Source: Epiperipatus broadwayi
Lineage: Eukaryota; Onychophora; Udeonychophora; Euonychophora; Peripatidae
Assembly (NCBI GenBank): GCA_028023455.1
Contig: JAQFVV010012499.1
Location: 865,584-929,583, forward strand
Direction: 5' to 3'
DNA length: 64,000 nt
This document shows positions 25,479 through 39,189 of the stretch, piece after piece. Made by a program: the position numbers and the translations under genes. Position 1 is the first letter of the stretch; each line of letters opens with the position of its first letter. The notes beneath the pieces are model-generated. The model was not told where the DNA came from and did not search any database. It saw only the letters and a list, made by a program, of their open reading frames with translations.

Positions 25479-25920
25479 CTGCTTTATTAAGCATATCACT
25501 TGGATTGTAATAACTGATTATTAAAATTAAATTAAAATCAAGCCAGTTTTTAAAAAGTGGTAAGAAAAATGAAAACTGCTGAAATTAGGCGAAAAGAAGG
25601 AAGGTGATATCAATGTTAATAATAATTAAAGATGAATAATTTTATTTTTATTCATATCTAATTACATAATTGCTGATTATTATAATCATTGAATAATGGG
25701 AGTCAATTAGCTAATGAACTGTAAAATTCATTATGTAAATATATGATATAAAACTCACTCTAAAGAAAGGCAGAAATAGACATTTTCTAATCAGTGAGAA
25801 TTAATCTAGGTATTTATTACTTTATATTTTATTTGATGTATCATAATTTTGCAAAAGTCCAAAACTTTCTGCAATGAGATCACTGAATATAATAACAGTA
25901 ATAAGTTTATTGTTATATAT
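25479..25920. other. A+T-rich DNA, nothing recognised
   Basis: No gene, RNA or clear repeat is visible between the GATA array and the G+C-richer repeat that follows. Confidence 0.4.
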
Positions 25921-25924
25921 ATAT

Positions 25925-26240
25925 AACCCGACCCCCATACAACCCTTTTATTACATCAGTTGTAACAATTTTCTGATGAGCATGCTGCAGGAAGGAACTA
26001 TCAATTGGCATTCCCAATGCAGATGTTAACGCCCCCTACAACAATATTTCCTGCTCATCAGAGGATGTAGTACCATAGAGACTGGAAGCATCTAAACATT
26101 TCTATGTTTGGTTTTCCAAACAGCGCCATTAGAGTTCCGTCTCACTACAACCTGACTTGCCTAGGTCTAGTTATGCCAGACGTAGCTCAGAAGGCATGAG
26201 ATTCTCATGAACAAGTGCTATAACTGATGAGTGATGCAAT
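25925..26240. repeat. G+C-richer repeat-like segment with inverted repeat
   Basis: This block is clearly less A+T-rich than its flanks and keeps several CpG sites. CTGATGAGCATGCTGCAGGAA at 25973-25993 pairs with TTCCTGCTCATCAG at 26048-26061 across a loop that contains AACGCCCCCTAC. The composition and the hairpin suggest a dispersed repeat of unknown class. No coding frame is present. Confidence 0.45.
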
Positions 26241-29200
26241 AAAACAAAACAGAATTGGACAACTGGATAACCAAATTTAATTTTTAGTAACAATAATTTT
26301 ATTAAATAACAATTAATTTGCAATTTCTAACGAAGTTCATTTCTATCCACATGATAACTCATTTTCATTTTACTTATGAAAGAGTTAGAAGCAGTTCTTT
26401 TTTTTTATCAATAGTTCATTTACAAATCATTTATGAGAAGAAGTTTGGAAATATTCTAATTCAACAATAGTTCATTTTGAATTCATTTATGATACATGGA
26501 CAAACGATATATCTTAGTTTTAATAGATTGGGATCTTATTCTCTCAATACTTTTTAACAATTGAAAAGTATGAGGTTAGATTAATTCGGTAGTTCTCTAT
26601 TTAATACTTTTATTTTATTTAAACAACTACAAAAAATGAGTGCAACTTTCAAGAAGAATTTTCCAAAAAAGTATAGAGTTTTAAAAAGTAGTGAATAGTT
26701 TCCTAGGGCCATAATTTTAAAAATCTGACTTCACTAGTCATCATTGTAAAACTTATATTGCTGTTAAAAAATTTTAACTTCTAAAACTACTTTTGAATAT
26801 AACTTATATTACGTTAAAATCTTTTGAATTTAATTTCAAAGTTCTGAATGTGTATTGATTAGCATTTTGTCACTAGAGAATGTATGAAAGCTAAAAAAAA
26901 ATATTTAAAAGAATAAAATTAAGATGATGAAAATCACAACTGACATTTTAATTTAATAAAGTACTTTTGACATTGTAAATGTGTAATAGATTTATGACCA
27001 ATATTTTTCTAAAAGAATATCCCGTGCATATATATTAAATGTTCGAACATTTTTCTCTTGATAAATTTTAATGAATAAATTTGTTTTTGCATAATTAACT
27101 TTCATATGTACATATCGATTTTAATTTTAATTAATAAATTTGTATTTGATTTTTTTTTTAAAAGACGTTTTATAAATTTACAAAATTGTTTAAGATTATA
27201 GAATGTTTTATATTAATAATGTAGATGTGCATATATTATATATGTACACACTAGTATGGATTTTTTTTCCTGTTGATATTCTTTTTTAATGCATTTTTAC
27301 CATTATTTGAATATAAATAACCTGGAGAGACGGCAGCTTCAATCTAAATGAAACATTTTGAAATGTATGCATATTGCGTGTGTAAGAAGTGTTAGAATGA
27401 CAACCAAATAATGTGCAATTCAATCATAATGTTGAACAAGCATCCATCCAAATTTGTTTATATAGTTTTTATTAATTAAATAATTGGAAGTTAGGAATTT
27501 ATTTTTTTGAACCAGAATAATTATTTTCCAATGTTTTCTAATTTATATATAAGTTATACTAAACTTAATGTTTGTTGATTTAATAAACATGCTTATTGTT
27601 ATTAACTGCAGTCAACCCAACCCATAGAATAATGGGATTATTTTTTTTAGAAAGTTCTATTCTCTATTTTTTGTCCAGTCACTATATAAGCATTCCGTTT
27701 TTTTTTATAAATTAGATTCCTTTATAATATTATCAACATTATAATTTCAACTTGTTCATTTGTGTTTCAATCAAAGATAAAAATGCACACTGATGAATAA
27801 AAACAACACTCAGTGAGTTTTAGATATGCTAGAGGTCACAATAATAAAAGAAAAGGGGTAAATAATTGAAATAATTATCATTAAGATAAAAGGCAACATT
27901 AATGACTAAAGTGGAGGAGAATTCTCTTACTCTTATAAAAGTAAAGTCTATTAATATTGGAAGCATATGTCATTAAGGGTCTCTTTAAAATTCTTCCCTT
28001 CACAACATCAACCACCACCACATTTCTTAACAATCGTCTAAGCATCTTATTGCCATGATCAGAGGAAATATTTCAGTTATAAAATATATTTTAAAATATT
28101 TACCACAATGACATCTTATTCAAAACAATTTCTTCTTTAGCAATAATAATTAATAAAATGGTTTATAAATAAATAGGGTATCTCAGAATAAATATGATTA
28201 AATTTGATTGTGGTAAAATAAATTCTCTTTTAACTCTTGTGGATTATTTAGCAAAGATTGAAATCCTATGACAATAACAGTGACACATATTCTTATATCT
28301 AAGTTAATGCCTCCACAATTATGATAATAATAATATTAATATTTTTAAATAAACATGACAAACACTTAGTTTAGAATAATTTACTATTATATATTAAGAA
28401 TGGATAAGGGATTTTATGGCCATTCTAAATATTGCATTAATAAACTTACCTTAAACATTTCTGAACTTAATGCAAAAATGAATATTGTTTTATTGTTAAT
28501 TAAATTTTTTTTCTTATAGACATTTTTCCACATCATCCATTCATTATTCAGAAATATAATAAAAATCACAAGAGTATTATAAATTACTTTAAATTTTTAT
28601 GCATTAAGAGTACATGGGTATAAAAAATTTGATATAAGAGTCACATAATTGAAATTGCATCTAAGAAAAAGATGATTTTGTTGAATAAAGAATCATAATT
28701 CCATAGTTAGACATTTTTTTTAGTTTCTTAAAGATCACTATGCTGATTTTAAATTATTTTCCATTTTTATTAGATAATGCTATTATTCCATAAGAAGTTT
28801 AGATCATGAAATTACTTCATTTAGCCTTAAAGGAAGAACAAATAAAAAATCTGATGTATTTTCTAATGTCATTAAGCAAAAACTTCTACAGATAAGGTTT
28901 TTTTTTTAAAAAAAGAGACAAATCACAGCTTACAAATTTATTAAGCAAAAATAATAAAAATAAAAAAAGAAAGTAAATAAAGAAATATTAATATGGCTTG
29001 TCCATAAAATTTTTTATGAATCTAAATATGACTAATTCTCACACTTACATAACATTCATACTATTAGAGTGTCTCCTATGAACAGATAATACAGTTTAAA
29101 TTTATAACCTTACCAATCCAGTGATGAGATGGATATTAAACAAGACATATATTGTTAGTTTCTGCCAAAACATAATTTAAAAATTTAAATCTTCATTATT

Positions 29201-32200
29201 TATTGAGTTTATGTCCTAAGTATGATAAAAGTATAACTACATGATCTAAACATCAAAAATATAACTTACACTGAGATAAAATAGGAGTGTAACAAAAGAT
29301 AAGGGTGACATTCCTCAATACCCAATAAAAGCATCAATTGCCAGGATAAAGTTATAGTAAGATATTAGCCATGACTTTAAACAAAATATACTGACAACAA
29401 AATAAATCTACATTTGGATGACAAAGGCAAAGTAAAAGTTTGATGGCATGAACTTAGAACTATGTCTATTTTTGAAAGCAGTAAATAAATGCACTAGGAC
29501 TTAATCTCACCGTGAAATAATGAAAATGAACCATTAGGGAACAACAATAATAATAATAATAATAACTGGATTTGCCTTAAACAAAGTACTACATGCTTTA
29601 ATATAAAAAAGAGTGATAAAATACATTTGAAAATATTATAATAATGTAGAGAGAGTCTAATATATAATCTCCAAAACTAACCTGACAAAATAAACATTCT
29701 TAAAAAATAAGAGAGAGGCCCTTAAATAAATACAATATAATATAACATGTGTAAAAATAAGAAATAAATAATTAATGCTAAATCTAGCTTTGTAAAATTA
29801 GGTAGTAAAATAAATAAACAATAAAAATGCACCTCCAGTTATACTTCATTCAGCACAATTACACTCCTTCAATAAATAAATAATTCATAAGAAGATCACA
29901 TATAACATTTTCAAAATATATTATTGTCAAATGATAATATTCTAAGAATCTTGACAGAACTGTTTATAAAAATTGAATACAATATTATACCCAAATGATA
30001 TGCATATAAAAATAATAATGACATTATTAACAAATCATAAATATTAAAACTTAAAATTAAACCATTTTACCATTTATAAAATTATAAGTCCTGTTTCCAA
30101 CCATGAAGCAGAATACAGTCAATAAAGCAAATAAAAATTCTGTAGACAGTGAAGATATCCAGCACACAAGAACATGACATCATTAATATAAATAAAACTT
30201 CACAATTATACTTAAGTAGATAATATTTAAAATAATGTTAGCAGAAACATGTAGATATGGCCATTTATTTAAAGAGTTTTTTTCCTGTAATACACAATAA
30301 TATGTATTTCTCACAATAAAATAGTCATTTATGTTTTTATCCTTGAAAACATTTTATTAATTAATAATGAGAATAATAAGAAGGAATAACGAATCTTCTT
30401 AAAATCATTTTAAATCTTCTTAGAGCAGTTTCAGAACAATGATGACAATGAGAGAGAGAGAGTGAGTGAGTGAACCAGCTTTCATTATTAACACCGAAAA
30501 TTTTATATTAAACTTAAAGACTATTCATATTTCCATTTATATTTTATAAATAATATACTGAAGTATTTAATAGTATATTACAAACATTCTGAAATAATAT
30601 GACAATTGTTTTCTTCTTTGGTGCCAAGATAATACATCTCTCTCCTTGATGTGAAATAGACATAATAAGTTGAAATTCCATTTTATGCTATTATAGAATG
30701 ACAAAAAATGTTTTCTTGTAATAACAGCATAAATAATTATAAGTCCACATAATATAATTTAAATAAGTCAAATATTTTTCTTATCAAAATATGTATAATT
30801 TGATATGAGACATTTAAACAATATTCTCATCATGACAGACAAGTTGTTATTATTATTAGGAATTTAAAGTTCTACATTCAAAATGAATTAATCCCAAATG
30901 ACATTATTTTAAAAAGACAAGTATCTTTAAAGAAACATTATGAAGCAATTAAATACTTTAAAGTCATTAATACAATATAGAAATTTAAAAATATATTAAA
31001 GTAAACTTGGATTCCAAATAAACTTCGAATAAGAATGATGAAAATTAATTAGTTTTTACTTAGTCAAAGCAATGATAATATTTTTTAAGGTTCCATAAAG
31101 CATGAAGTTTAAATAGAATAAATTTAAAAATTATATAATAAGTGGTTAGTTTTACCATAATGGTTATTGCAGTGTAAATCATATACACCTAAAATCTTTA
31201 ATTTAAAAGTTCTATCTATATGAAGTTAATTTCCTAGCAAACCATTACTTTTTCTAAGAAAAATATAATTAGTTTTTAAAAAAAAAAAAACTTGTATAAT
31301 TAAAATGATTAAATAATTTCCAGTAACAATGAATAAAATGTGAATATGATACCCAGTGTGGGTGCAAGTGCCTATTTCTTTTATTTATATCATAACTTAT
31401 GTGATCACTTTATGATTTCTAATATTGACATTTTAATTTCCATCCAATTTATCTCATTGGTTTGAATCCAATGTCTTACAAACTCTAAGGAGAAATTCTA
31501 AAAATAATCTCATTATATATTCATTTTTTTTTAAATCAAGTAATTTACATTTAGACAGTCTAATTAATTACTACATTTCTGATTAAATAAATTATTTATA
31601 AAGTCAAATATTACAGTAAAAAGTAAAATACATTGCAAAACTGAAAATTATCTTATTCCAAATAAAATATTATCTTATAGTATTTATTTAACATATTCAT
31701 TTTAATTTAATTTAAGTACTCAGAACATTTAAAATTGTCTTTTTACAAAAAAGATATTTAAAAAACATTTTAAACAAGGAAATATTAAAAAAATTAATTA
31801 CTTTATATTCATTCATCCAAATATTCATGTATTCACTCTTTTAATTCCTATTTTAAAATTATCAGCTTTATTACAACTCTTTTCACTGACTAAACCTAAA
31901 ATATTTAATTGTAAGATATTATATTACAATTGAAATTGAATTAAATCATTTTAACATATACCCCAAATATAAATAAACTTGAATATAAGAGCTTGAACTT
32001 GGTTTTAAAGTTTAATACTAATACTGAATTTTTCAAATACTTTAATGGTTAAATTATGATTATTTTAATCTTATTGGCTTACAAACTACATTAACTAAGA
32101 CTTTAAGTTCATACTTTAAAATTACAAATAACTATTTATAGGACTAAAATATCATAACTAGGCTTCTAAAAATCACTTTATAGCTATAAAATTGCAGAAA

Positions 32201-32670
32201 CAATTTATACCCTGACTTATCATGTAAATAAACAAAGCATCATTAAACAACCACAAAGTTTATTTATTCTAATAATTAAAATACTGATTTTTTTTAGATA
32301 TTAGGCTGAAATGCAATTCAAATTTAGCTTCAAGCAAAAGTTAAAGATCATAAAGCAGTGTCAGCCACTGTAATGAAAGAGCCTCAAATTGATTCTCATT
32401 CTAATACTTTCAGTCCTCAACCTTCTTATAAACTCTAGAACAATAGAATCATTTTATTATTATAATTTTAATACCATTTTTGTTGTAATAATCATTGATA
32501 TATTCATATATATATTCATATTATCATAATTTCAATATATATTCTTTTTTATATTTTCAGGTTTTTTTTCTTCTTAGATATGTGTAGACTTATTATAATA
32601 TGTTTTTTTTTCTACCAATTATGAATCCATATTTATTTTTGTTGAATATGACTTTCCTAAATAGTAATTC
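26241..32670. other. A+T-rich DNA, nothing recognised
   Basis: More than 6 kb with no family-like frame, RNA gene or strong inverted repeat that I could detect. Short simple repeats occur, for example an AAT run near 29545 and GAGAGA near 30450. If host exons exist here they are too short or divergent for me to see. Confidence 0.4.
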
Positions 32671-32672
32671 AG

Positions 32673-32940
32673 TAATACAGAGAGTGTACCAATAGCACAA
32701 ACAAGCTCTTAATAGATAAGTGTGGTATGACATGAGCTATAAGATCAAAATCAGTTGGTCTGGAGATGGGAAGGTTCTGGATAGAGATTTTAAATATTTT
32801 CTCATACCATACTTATCTATTAAGAGCTTGTTTAAGCTATTGGTATGCTCTCTGTATTACATTTTTGTAAATACAAGCTTATAAAAGTAATGTCACATTA
32901 TATATGACTTGCTTTTTTGATTATTATAATTTTAACTTTA
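32673..32940. repeat. Inverted-repeat element, copy 1
   Basis: The arms 32673-32734 and 32801-32859 are reverse complements, sharing TACTTATCTATTAAGAGCTT and GAGAGCATACC-type ends. The loop carries CAGTTGGTCTGGAGATGGGA. The right arm and a further 75 bp downstream, to about 32940, recur at 33150-33339. Confidence 0.8.
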
Positions 32941-33149
32941 GGGCTTTGGCTATGCTGAGACTATTAAAATATGGTAGATCTGTATTTAGTTCAGTCCTGT
33001 ATAGTTATTTAAGCTATATAGATGGATTTAAAGACAGTTTCATGTCTGAAAATTTTAGAGTTTCTACTTAAATATTACTTATGAAATAAGTGCTGAGTTT
33101 TGAGTTGATATTTTAGATCTAGTGTCCGAATATTCTAGCTTGCCACTGA

Positions 33150-33339
33150 TGTGAGCCATAATCTTGGAACCAGTTGGTCTGGAGCTGGGAAGGTTCTGGA
33201 TAGAGATTTTAAATATTTTCTCATACCCCACTTATATATTAAGAGCTAGTTTGATCTATTGATTACATTTTTGTAAATACAAGTTTATAATAGTAATGTC
33301 ATGTTATATATGACTCGCTTTTTTGATTATTATAATTCA
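33150..33339 (+). repeat. Second copy of the 32.7-kb repeat, lacking the left arm
   Basis: It matches 32732-32935 collinearly: CAGTTGGTCTGGAG, GGGAAGGTTCTGGATAGAGA, TTTTCTCATACC and TTGTAAATACAAG are shared. The left arm of the inverted repeat is absent. About 13 bp, including GTATGCTCTCTGT, are missing from the right arm. Confidence 0.8.
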
Positions 33340-36000
33340 GTAATGATATTGAAAAATATAATCAAATCTTTTACTGCTTATGTTGATAAAAAATTTTAAA
33401 ATCTAAAGTGAATGTTGGGCTTGTATTCCAAGGATACAAGCTCTACTATTCTACCATTTACCCTAATCCATGAAAAAACATTAAATTGAGTAAAAAGGAT
33501 AATCTGTCACCTTGTTCAATTTCTTCAATGTAAAATTATTTGTTTTCATTGTATATTCTGTTAATAGACACTTTTATTTTCCATACTTTTTTAATAACAT
33601 CAAATATGGTAAAGTTAAATGTGAATTTGGTATTCCTTGATTATGCAGTATTTTTGTGAATAATAATTTTGAAAAGAAATCCATTCAAAATTAATTATAT
33701 CTGGATCTTTGTTTTGGACTTGAATATCTCTGAATTAAGTTTTTATATTGGCAAAATTCTAGAATTTTTTTGTTGATAAAAAAATTACCTATATTTTTGA
33801 ATAAATTATCTTTCTGCAGAATCCTTTTAAGAATTAGGGAAAACAATGACTTATTTGAACTAAAAAAAATTGTAAGATTCTTCAATTGATGTTTAAGTTC
33901 TTGTAGATGTTGAGTTAGAAAAGTTTAACAGTAAAACAGTCTTAATATATATTGTATGCCTAGCATGCTTTCAGTACCCTATATTAAACATGTTTTATTG
34001 TTTTTACTTAGCATCTCCAATCACTTAAACAATAATTACAATTGACTAAGAAAATTAAGCTAATGGATTATATAAATATAATATATCTTTAGTAGAACTA
34101 TTTTTAATTTCATGTAATTATGTAAATCTATTATTTCATTTTAATTAAAACATACTTATAAATTTCTGATAATTTCAAGCCATTCAGTACATTTGTTGTT
34201 ATTATACTTTTCTGAAATCATATTATTGATTTAGAAGGTTTTTTATTTAAAATAATATCTATTATGTATTGAATAGTTTTAAATATAATTCCACAGGCAT
34301 ATGCTATAAATCAAAAATTTTTATAATGAGAATAATTTATTAAATACCATATAATGGTGTCATATTATCCAAAATAATCTAATCAGATTTTATAGATCCT
34401 TTTTTTAACATTTCCAAAATGCTGCCTCACGCCTTTCACATTTCAGCATTTTCTAATGTTTTTCTTTGTCTCACACATCAACATAAAATTTATGATAAAA
34501 TGATTATTACTTATCAGAAAATAATAAATTTGACTTCATTTGATAGATATTTTTGTTGACTACTGAAATAAATTTTAAATGTTCACATTTTGTTTCTGTA
34601 AATCTTAAAAAAATGAGATTGCAATCAAAACAAAGACTTTACATATCAGCATTTCTAGAAAGATTATTTTCAGTTTATAAAATCAATGAAATATTTTTTT
34701 AATTCTTATTATTTTTAAACATCTAAATTAATAATTATTTATTTCTCTAATATCTAACAAATTATGCTTTAAAAGTTTAAATTATTTGAATATTTATTGC
34801 AAAATTTACTCGTAAATATAAAGTAGATTGTTTATATCAAAGTTAGTTTTGTAAATTGCTTCAGGCCACATTTACATTAGCTGCTAATATAATGGGATAT
34901 TTTTGAAAATAAAATATTTCAAGTCAAAATAAGTTATTAATAATTTATATTTCTTGATATCTAAGAAATATAGTGTAAATTATTTTTAAAAAAATATCTA
35001 AAACCATAATAAATTTGCAAATAAACATGTTTTGCATCATTGGAAATTACAATGTCATAAAATGCCAAACATTTTACAGCCTTGGCAACATACAATGGCT
35101 GAACATGTCAGGGTGGGGCTTATGCCTATTGTAAGAGTGGAATTTTGAATTTCTTACTTTTTAGCGCAAAATTTTTGGCAAAAAATGTATTATAATAAAA
35201 TATACTGTCTTACATACATTTTAACATATAATACTTATGAAAAAATTCACCCAGGGGCGAATTGATCAAAAGACAAACTAATTAGCATCAATCACTGGTG
35301 AGGTTAATAGCAGAAAAAATTAATGCAGTGCATGGTTTTCTGTGGTTTTATCCTTAGAATTTGTTTTATTGTTAATCTGATCATCTTCCACTGTTGAACA
35401 TTTCTCTGTTTATCCATCCTATGTGGAAACAACATTATTTTCATTATCCAACAGTTATTTCTGCAGATTCATTTCATCTTTATTTAATCTCTATTAGTTC
35501 AATTATGATCTGTTAGTAGACATTTTTCAGCAAACTTTAATGAAGCTAGATTTTTATTTTATTCATGAATTTTTAAAAAACTAATTGATTTTTTGAAATA
35601 TCATTGAAAATATTTTTAAAAAATTGTTTATTTTTGCAAGATATTTTTTTATAAATTATTCTTTTAATTTTGACCCTCAAATCTTTATCATTTTTAATTG
35701 TTTTGTATTGTTATCTTTCCTTTGACTTTCTTATTGATTATTCTGATATCTATTTTATTTTTCTGGAATATTTATTATAGTTTATTCATTTTGATTATTA
35801 TTTATTTTTTACATTTTTTAATTTATGTGATTCTCCATCAACTATATCTAAAACCTCAAAATATATGGGTTTTTTTTTTGTTTCATTTGACATTTTCACC
35901 TTAGAAATTTATTTTTTATAATCTACTGCAGGCCTTAAATTTTTACTATAATAAATAAAATTTCTCCTTTGATATCTATAATTAGAACTTAAAGAAATAA
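33340..36000. other. A+T-rich DNA, nothing recognised
   Basis: No recognisable gene or repeat boundary. Frames at 33691-33885 (minus) and 35698-35904 (plus) are low-complexity, Phe/Ile/Leu-rich and look accidental. Confidence 0.4.
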
Positions 36001-36543
36001 TGTTATGAGGTAAAACATTGGTAAGTGTTAGTGGATTAGAAAATGATTAATTAAAAGATAAGGAACAAGTAAAATTAATTAGTTCTAGAACATTGCACAT
36101 TTTGGGGAAAATATATAAAAACTCAGAGCTAAGCAAAATTAGAGTCTTATTACACATTCACATTGTGGGAGGTGATCATTGCTGACAAAAGATACAGAAC
36201 GTCCAGAGTATACAGAGGGAACCAGTGAACTCCACCACTGAATCTATCAAAGTGGATCTAGGAACTATATAAGTCTCATTGCCTTTATTATAATTTATGT
36301 AAGCTTCATTGGCCATATATTTAATAAGTATAATATTGATATGTATAAATATGGAATATATTAAGTGTTATTAGGTCAATCTTAATATGGTATGACTTGG
36401 AAATTCAGTATTTAGCTATAAAACCTTATTTCCGAATTATATTTATTTCTGTTCATCAACACACCTTTACCCAACTGGTGGCTGTACACAGCAATATCAA
36501 TAAACTCCATCTGGTGATATTTATTTGTATGCTTGAAGTTTCA
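36001..36543 (+). repeat. Possible solo LTR (weak)
   Basis: The segment starts with TG and has a TATATAAAAA box at about 36112, followed by a G+C-richer tract (36165-36250) and a second TATATAAG at 36268. It ends shortly after AATAAACTCC at about 36500. This promoter-then-poly(A) layout resembles an LTR. I see no second copy, no target-site duplication and no internal coding region. Confidence 0.22.
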
Positions 36544-38365
36544 GTTGCTTAAAAAATACATTGCAAATAAAATAGATTTTGCATTTACAAAACCCTACTG
36601 ATTCTTATCCTGATTCATTCCTCCTCTTATATTCAAATTGCATAATTCTAGACAATAATAAATTTAGACACCCAAATTCATGGCATCTAGTTCCAAGCTT
36701 CAGGACCTATATTAAAGTTCACAGTCATGAAACATGTATGATATGATATATACAGTATGTATTCATTGTAAGGTAAACAATTTAAATGTATAAAATTGAA
36801 AGTTCTCTTTATTTCTCATTTTTTTAATTAAATATTTTTGTTTAAAGGGATAATTAAAACTGTGAATGTAGGAACACTAAAAACAAAAAAGTTGCATTAC
36901 TACTATGTAAGTCTTATCATATTCATTTGGAACAACCCTATAATTTTTCTTTAGTTTTTTAGGGTTGGTAAACTTATTAAACACTATAATTATTCATGAA
37001 TTATATCTTATGATGGTTTTAGTAATATCCTGTCTAATATTTTTACTTTTATATTCTGAATAGCAGATAGTGTGTTTTTCTTATTAAAAATAATCCACTC
37101 TAACCAATAATAATCTACTAGCTCCTAATATAAAAAAAAAACATGAGCAATCAATTTCAATCTCTATCATTTCAGGCTTTTTTTAATTTAAGCTTTATCC
37201 TTTTTCGGATTTTTAAGATGATATATTTACAGTTTCAGAATTATTTTTTTTCATAGAATCGTTACATTTTTTTAATATCACTAAATATTTCTCAGTTGTG
37301 TGTTCAGTCATTTTTTAATGTCATTCACTTTTTATTTTATTATTTAAATATTTCATCATATACGTTTGATTTATTTTTCTTTTGGGGTTTAAATGTGTTA
37401 TTTTACATATATTAACAACTTTGCTAAGTAATGTATATAGCAGTAACTTATTTTTAAAAAAATAAACAAAATAATTAAAATGTAGTAAGATAAAATATGA
37501 ATAATAATGATAATAAAAATCAATTTCTTCTTATAATAGATTTTTTAAAAAAAAAGATAAAAAATATAGACATTTTTTTATTAGTTATTACTTTTCAAGT
37601 TAAAAGTATATAGTGAATATTTTCCATCTGTGATTATATATATATCTACAAGAGCAAATTAGTAAATCACACACACATTTATATAAACACAATAATCCAG
37701 AAAATTTTCTTATTTTAGTTTGCGACTTTAAATGGGTTATTTTTTGGATTTCTTTTTATTACCTCAATCCGGTGATTATCTTTTTTTATTAAGTAACCCA
37801 TAGCCTTTTTTAAGGAAATATGGTAATTACATATTAGACCTGCTACCCATGTTTACGATGGCAAAATGCCTTTATTAAAAAATCACAACTACATTGATTT
37901 TATTTAGTATCATAATGGGTTTATTATTATTGTTTACAAATTTATACTTTTCGTATTGTTAAAAATTTGACTTTTTAATATGGCATTTTGCTGTCACAAA
38001 CTCCCCTCCCCGTCAACCCTGGAGAAAGGTACGGTATTCTGCCATCGAAAACACGAGAAGCAAATCTAATATGCAAGTACGAAAAAAATATTATTTCAAT
38101 ATTTCTCAATCTATTTCTTTCTTCTATCTTATTTTGTTAGTAACAAGAAAAATCTTTCTACATTCTTTCTGCCACTTGTAAATTAAACTACATTTTAAAA
38201 TGAATCTAGAATCTATCTATCTTTAAACTACATTTTAAAATCTAGAATCTATGTTTTAACTATAAGTCAAAACAGATAAAAGATTGCTATTAAATTTTTA
38301 TTTTAGCAAAAAACATGCGATCTATAATTTCGCATTATTTTAATTTAGCTTAATAAAATGATTAG
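36544..38365. other. Mostly A+T-rich DNA, nothing firmly recognised
   Basis: No gene was recognised. A CpG-retaining G+C-richer patch lies at about 38000-38060, and a short imperfect inverted repeat around ATGGGTTA and TAACCCAT lies at 37733-37802. Neither has a known identity to me. Confidence 0.35.
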
Positions 38366-38465
38366 TAATAATTATTACTGTATTGACCTGAAGTGGTTGG
38401 TGTCAAAGCTATGAGTGCAAAAATCTAACACATTTGAATTAAATTGTAATAATTAAACTATTTAT
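38352..38465 (+). repeat. Dispersed repeat, copy 1 (TGGTGTCAAAG family)
   Basis: It aligns with 44608-44715 in the same orientation: ATGATTAGTAATAAT, then GGTGTCAAAG, then a T- and A-rich end with TGTAA-AATTAA are shared at matching spacing. There is no coding frame. It is a non-autonomous repeat of unknown class. Confidence 0.6.
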
Positions 38466-39021
38466 TTTATTTTATTTGCTTTAGCTGATAATAATGTCCT
38501 TAAGTTAAACTAAATCTCTATTTTTTTTTTTTTATTTTATTAATTACAATCTTGTCAAATAATATAAATTACTTTAATTACTTTGCAACTGATTAAAAGT
38601 AGTTGTAAGTCCTTAATTTTTAGTCTTCAACTGTTGTTATAAAACCGATAACATCAGTTAGCAAATGTGAGATGACTTCAGATAATCACATATTATCCTG
38701 AGACCTGACATTTTCCAATATGAACTTTAAAAATTTAAACTTATAAACAAAAATTAAAATCATAGTGAGATACACTGAAATAAGTGATAGTAGATAAAAA
38801 AAATATATATTTGAAATATCCGATTAAAACTCTAATTAATAAATTTTAAACTTTTATTTTAATGTTTGTCTGATAGTTTATGATGATGACATTCTAGTTT
38901 AACTTATATGTTGGACTATTTCCATCATTTAACCTTAAATATTGAATCTCTTTAGAAAATATTTTAAATTTTATTTAAATTTTCCAATTATCTTCAACTG
39001 TTAGTAATAGGACACAGATTA

Positions 39022-39186
39022 ATTGAAATAAAACAACTATATAAAAATAATAAATATTTACTTTATTGAACCGGTTTTCACCCTATATTAAGGCCTTTTC
39101 AAAAAAAAAAAGGCCCTAATATAGGGCAAAAACCAGTTCAATAAAGAAAATATTTATTATTTTTATATAATTATTTTATTTCAATT
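39022..39186. repeat. 165-bp near-perfect hairpin
   Basis: The arms 39022-39093 and 39107-39186 are near-perfect reverse complements, about 72 to 80 bp each. They include ATAAATATTTACTTTATTGA and CCCTATATTA-GGCC blocks around an A-rich loop. There is no frame. The high arm identity suggests a recent origin or maintenance. Confidence 0.88.
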
Positions 39187-39189
39187 GTG

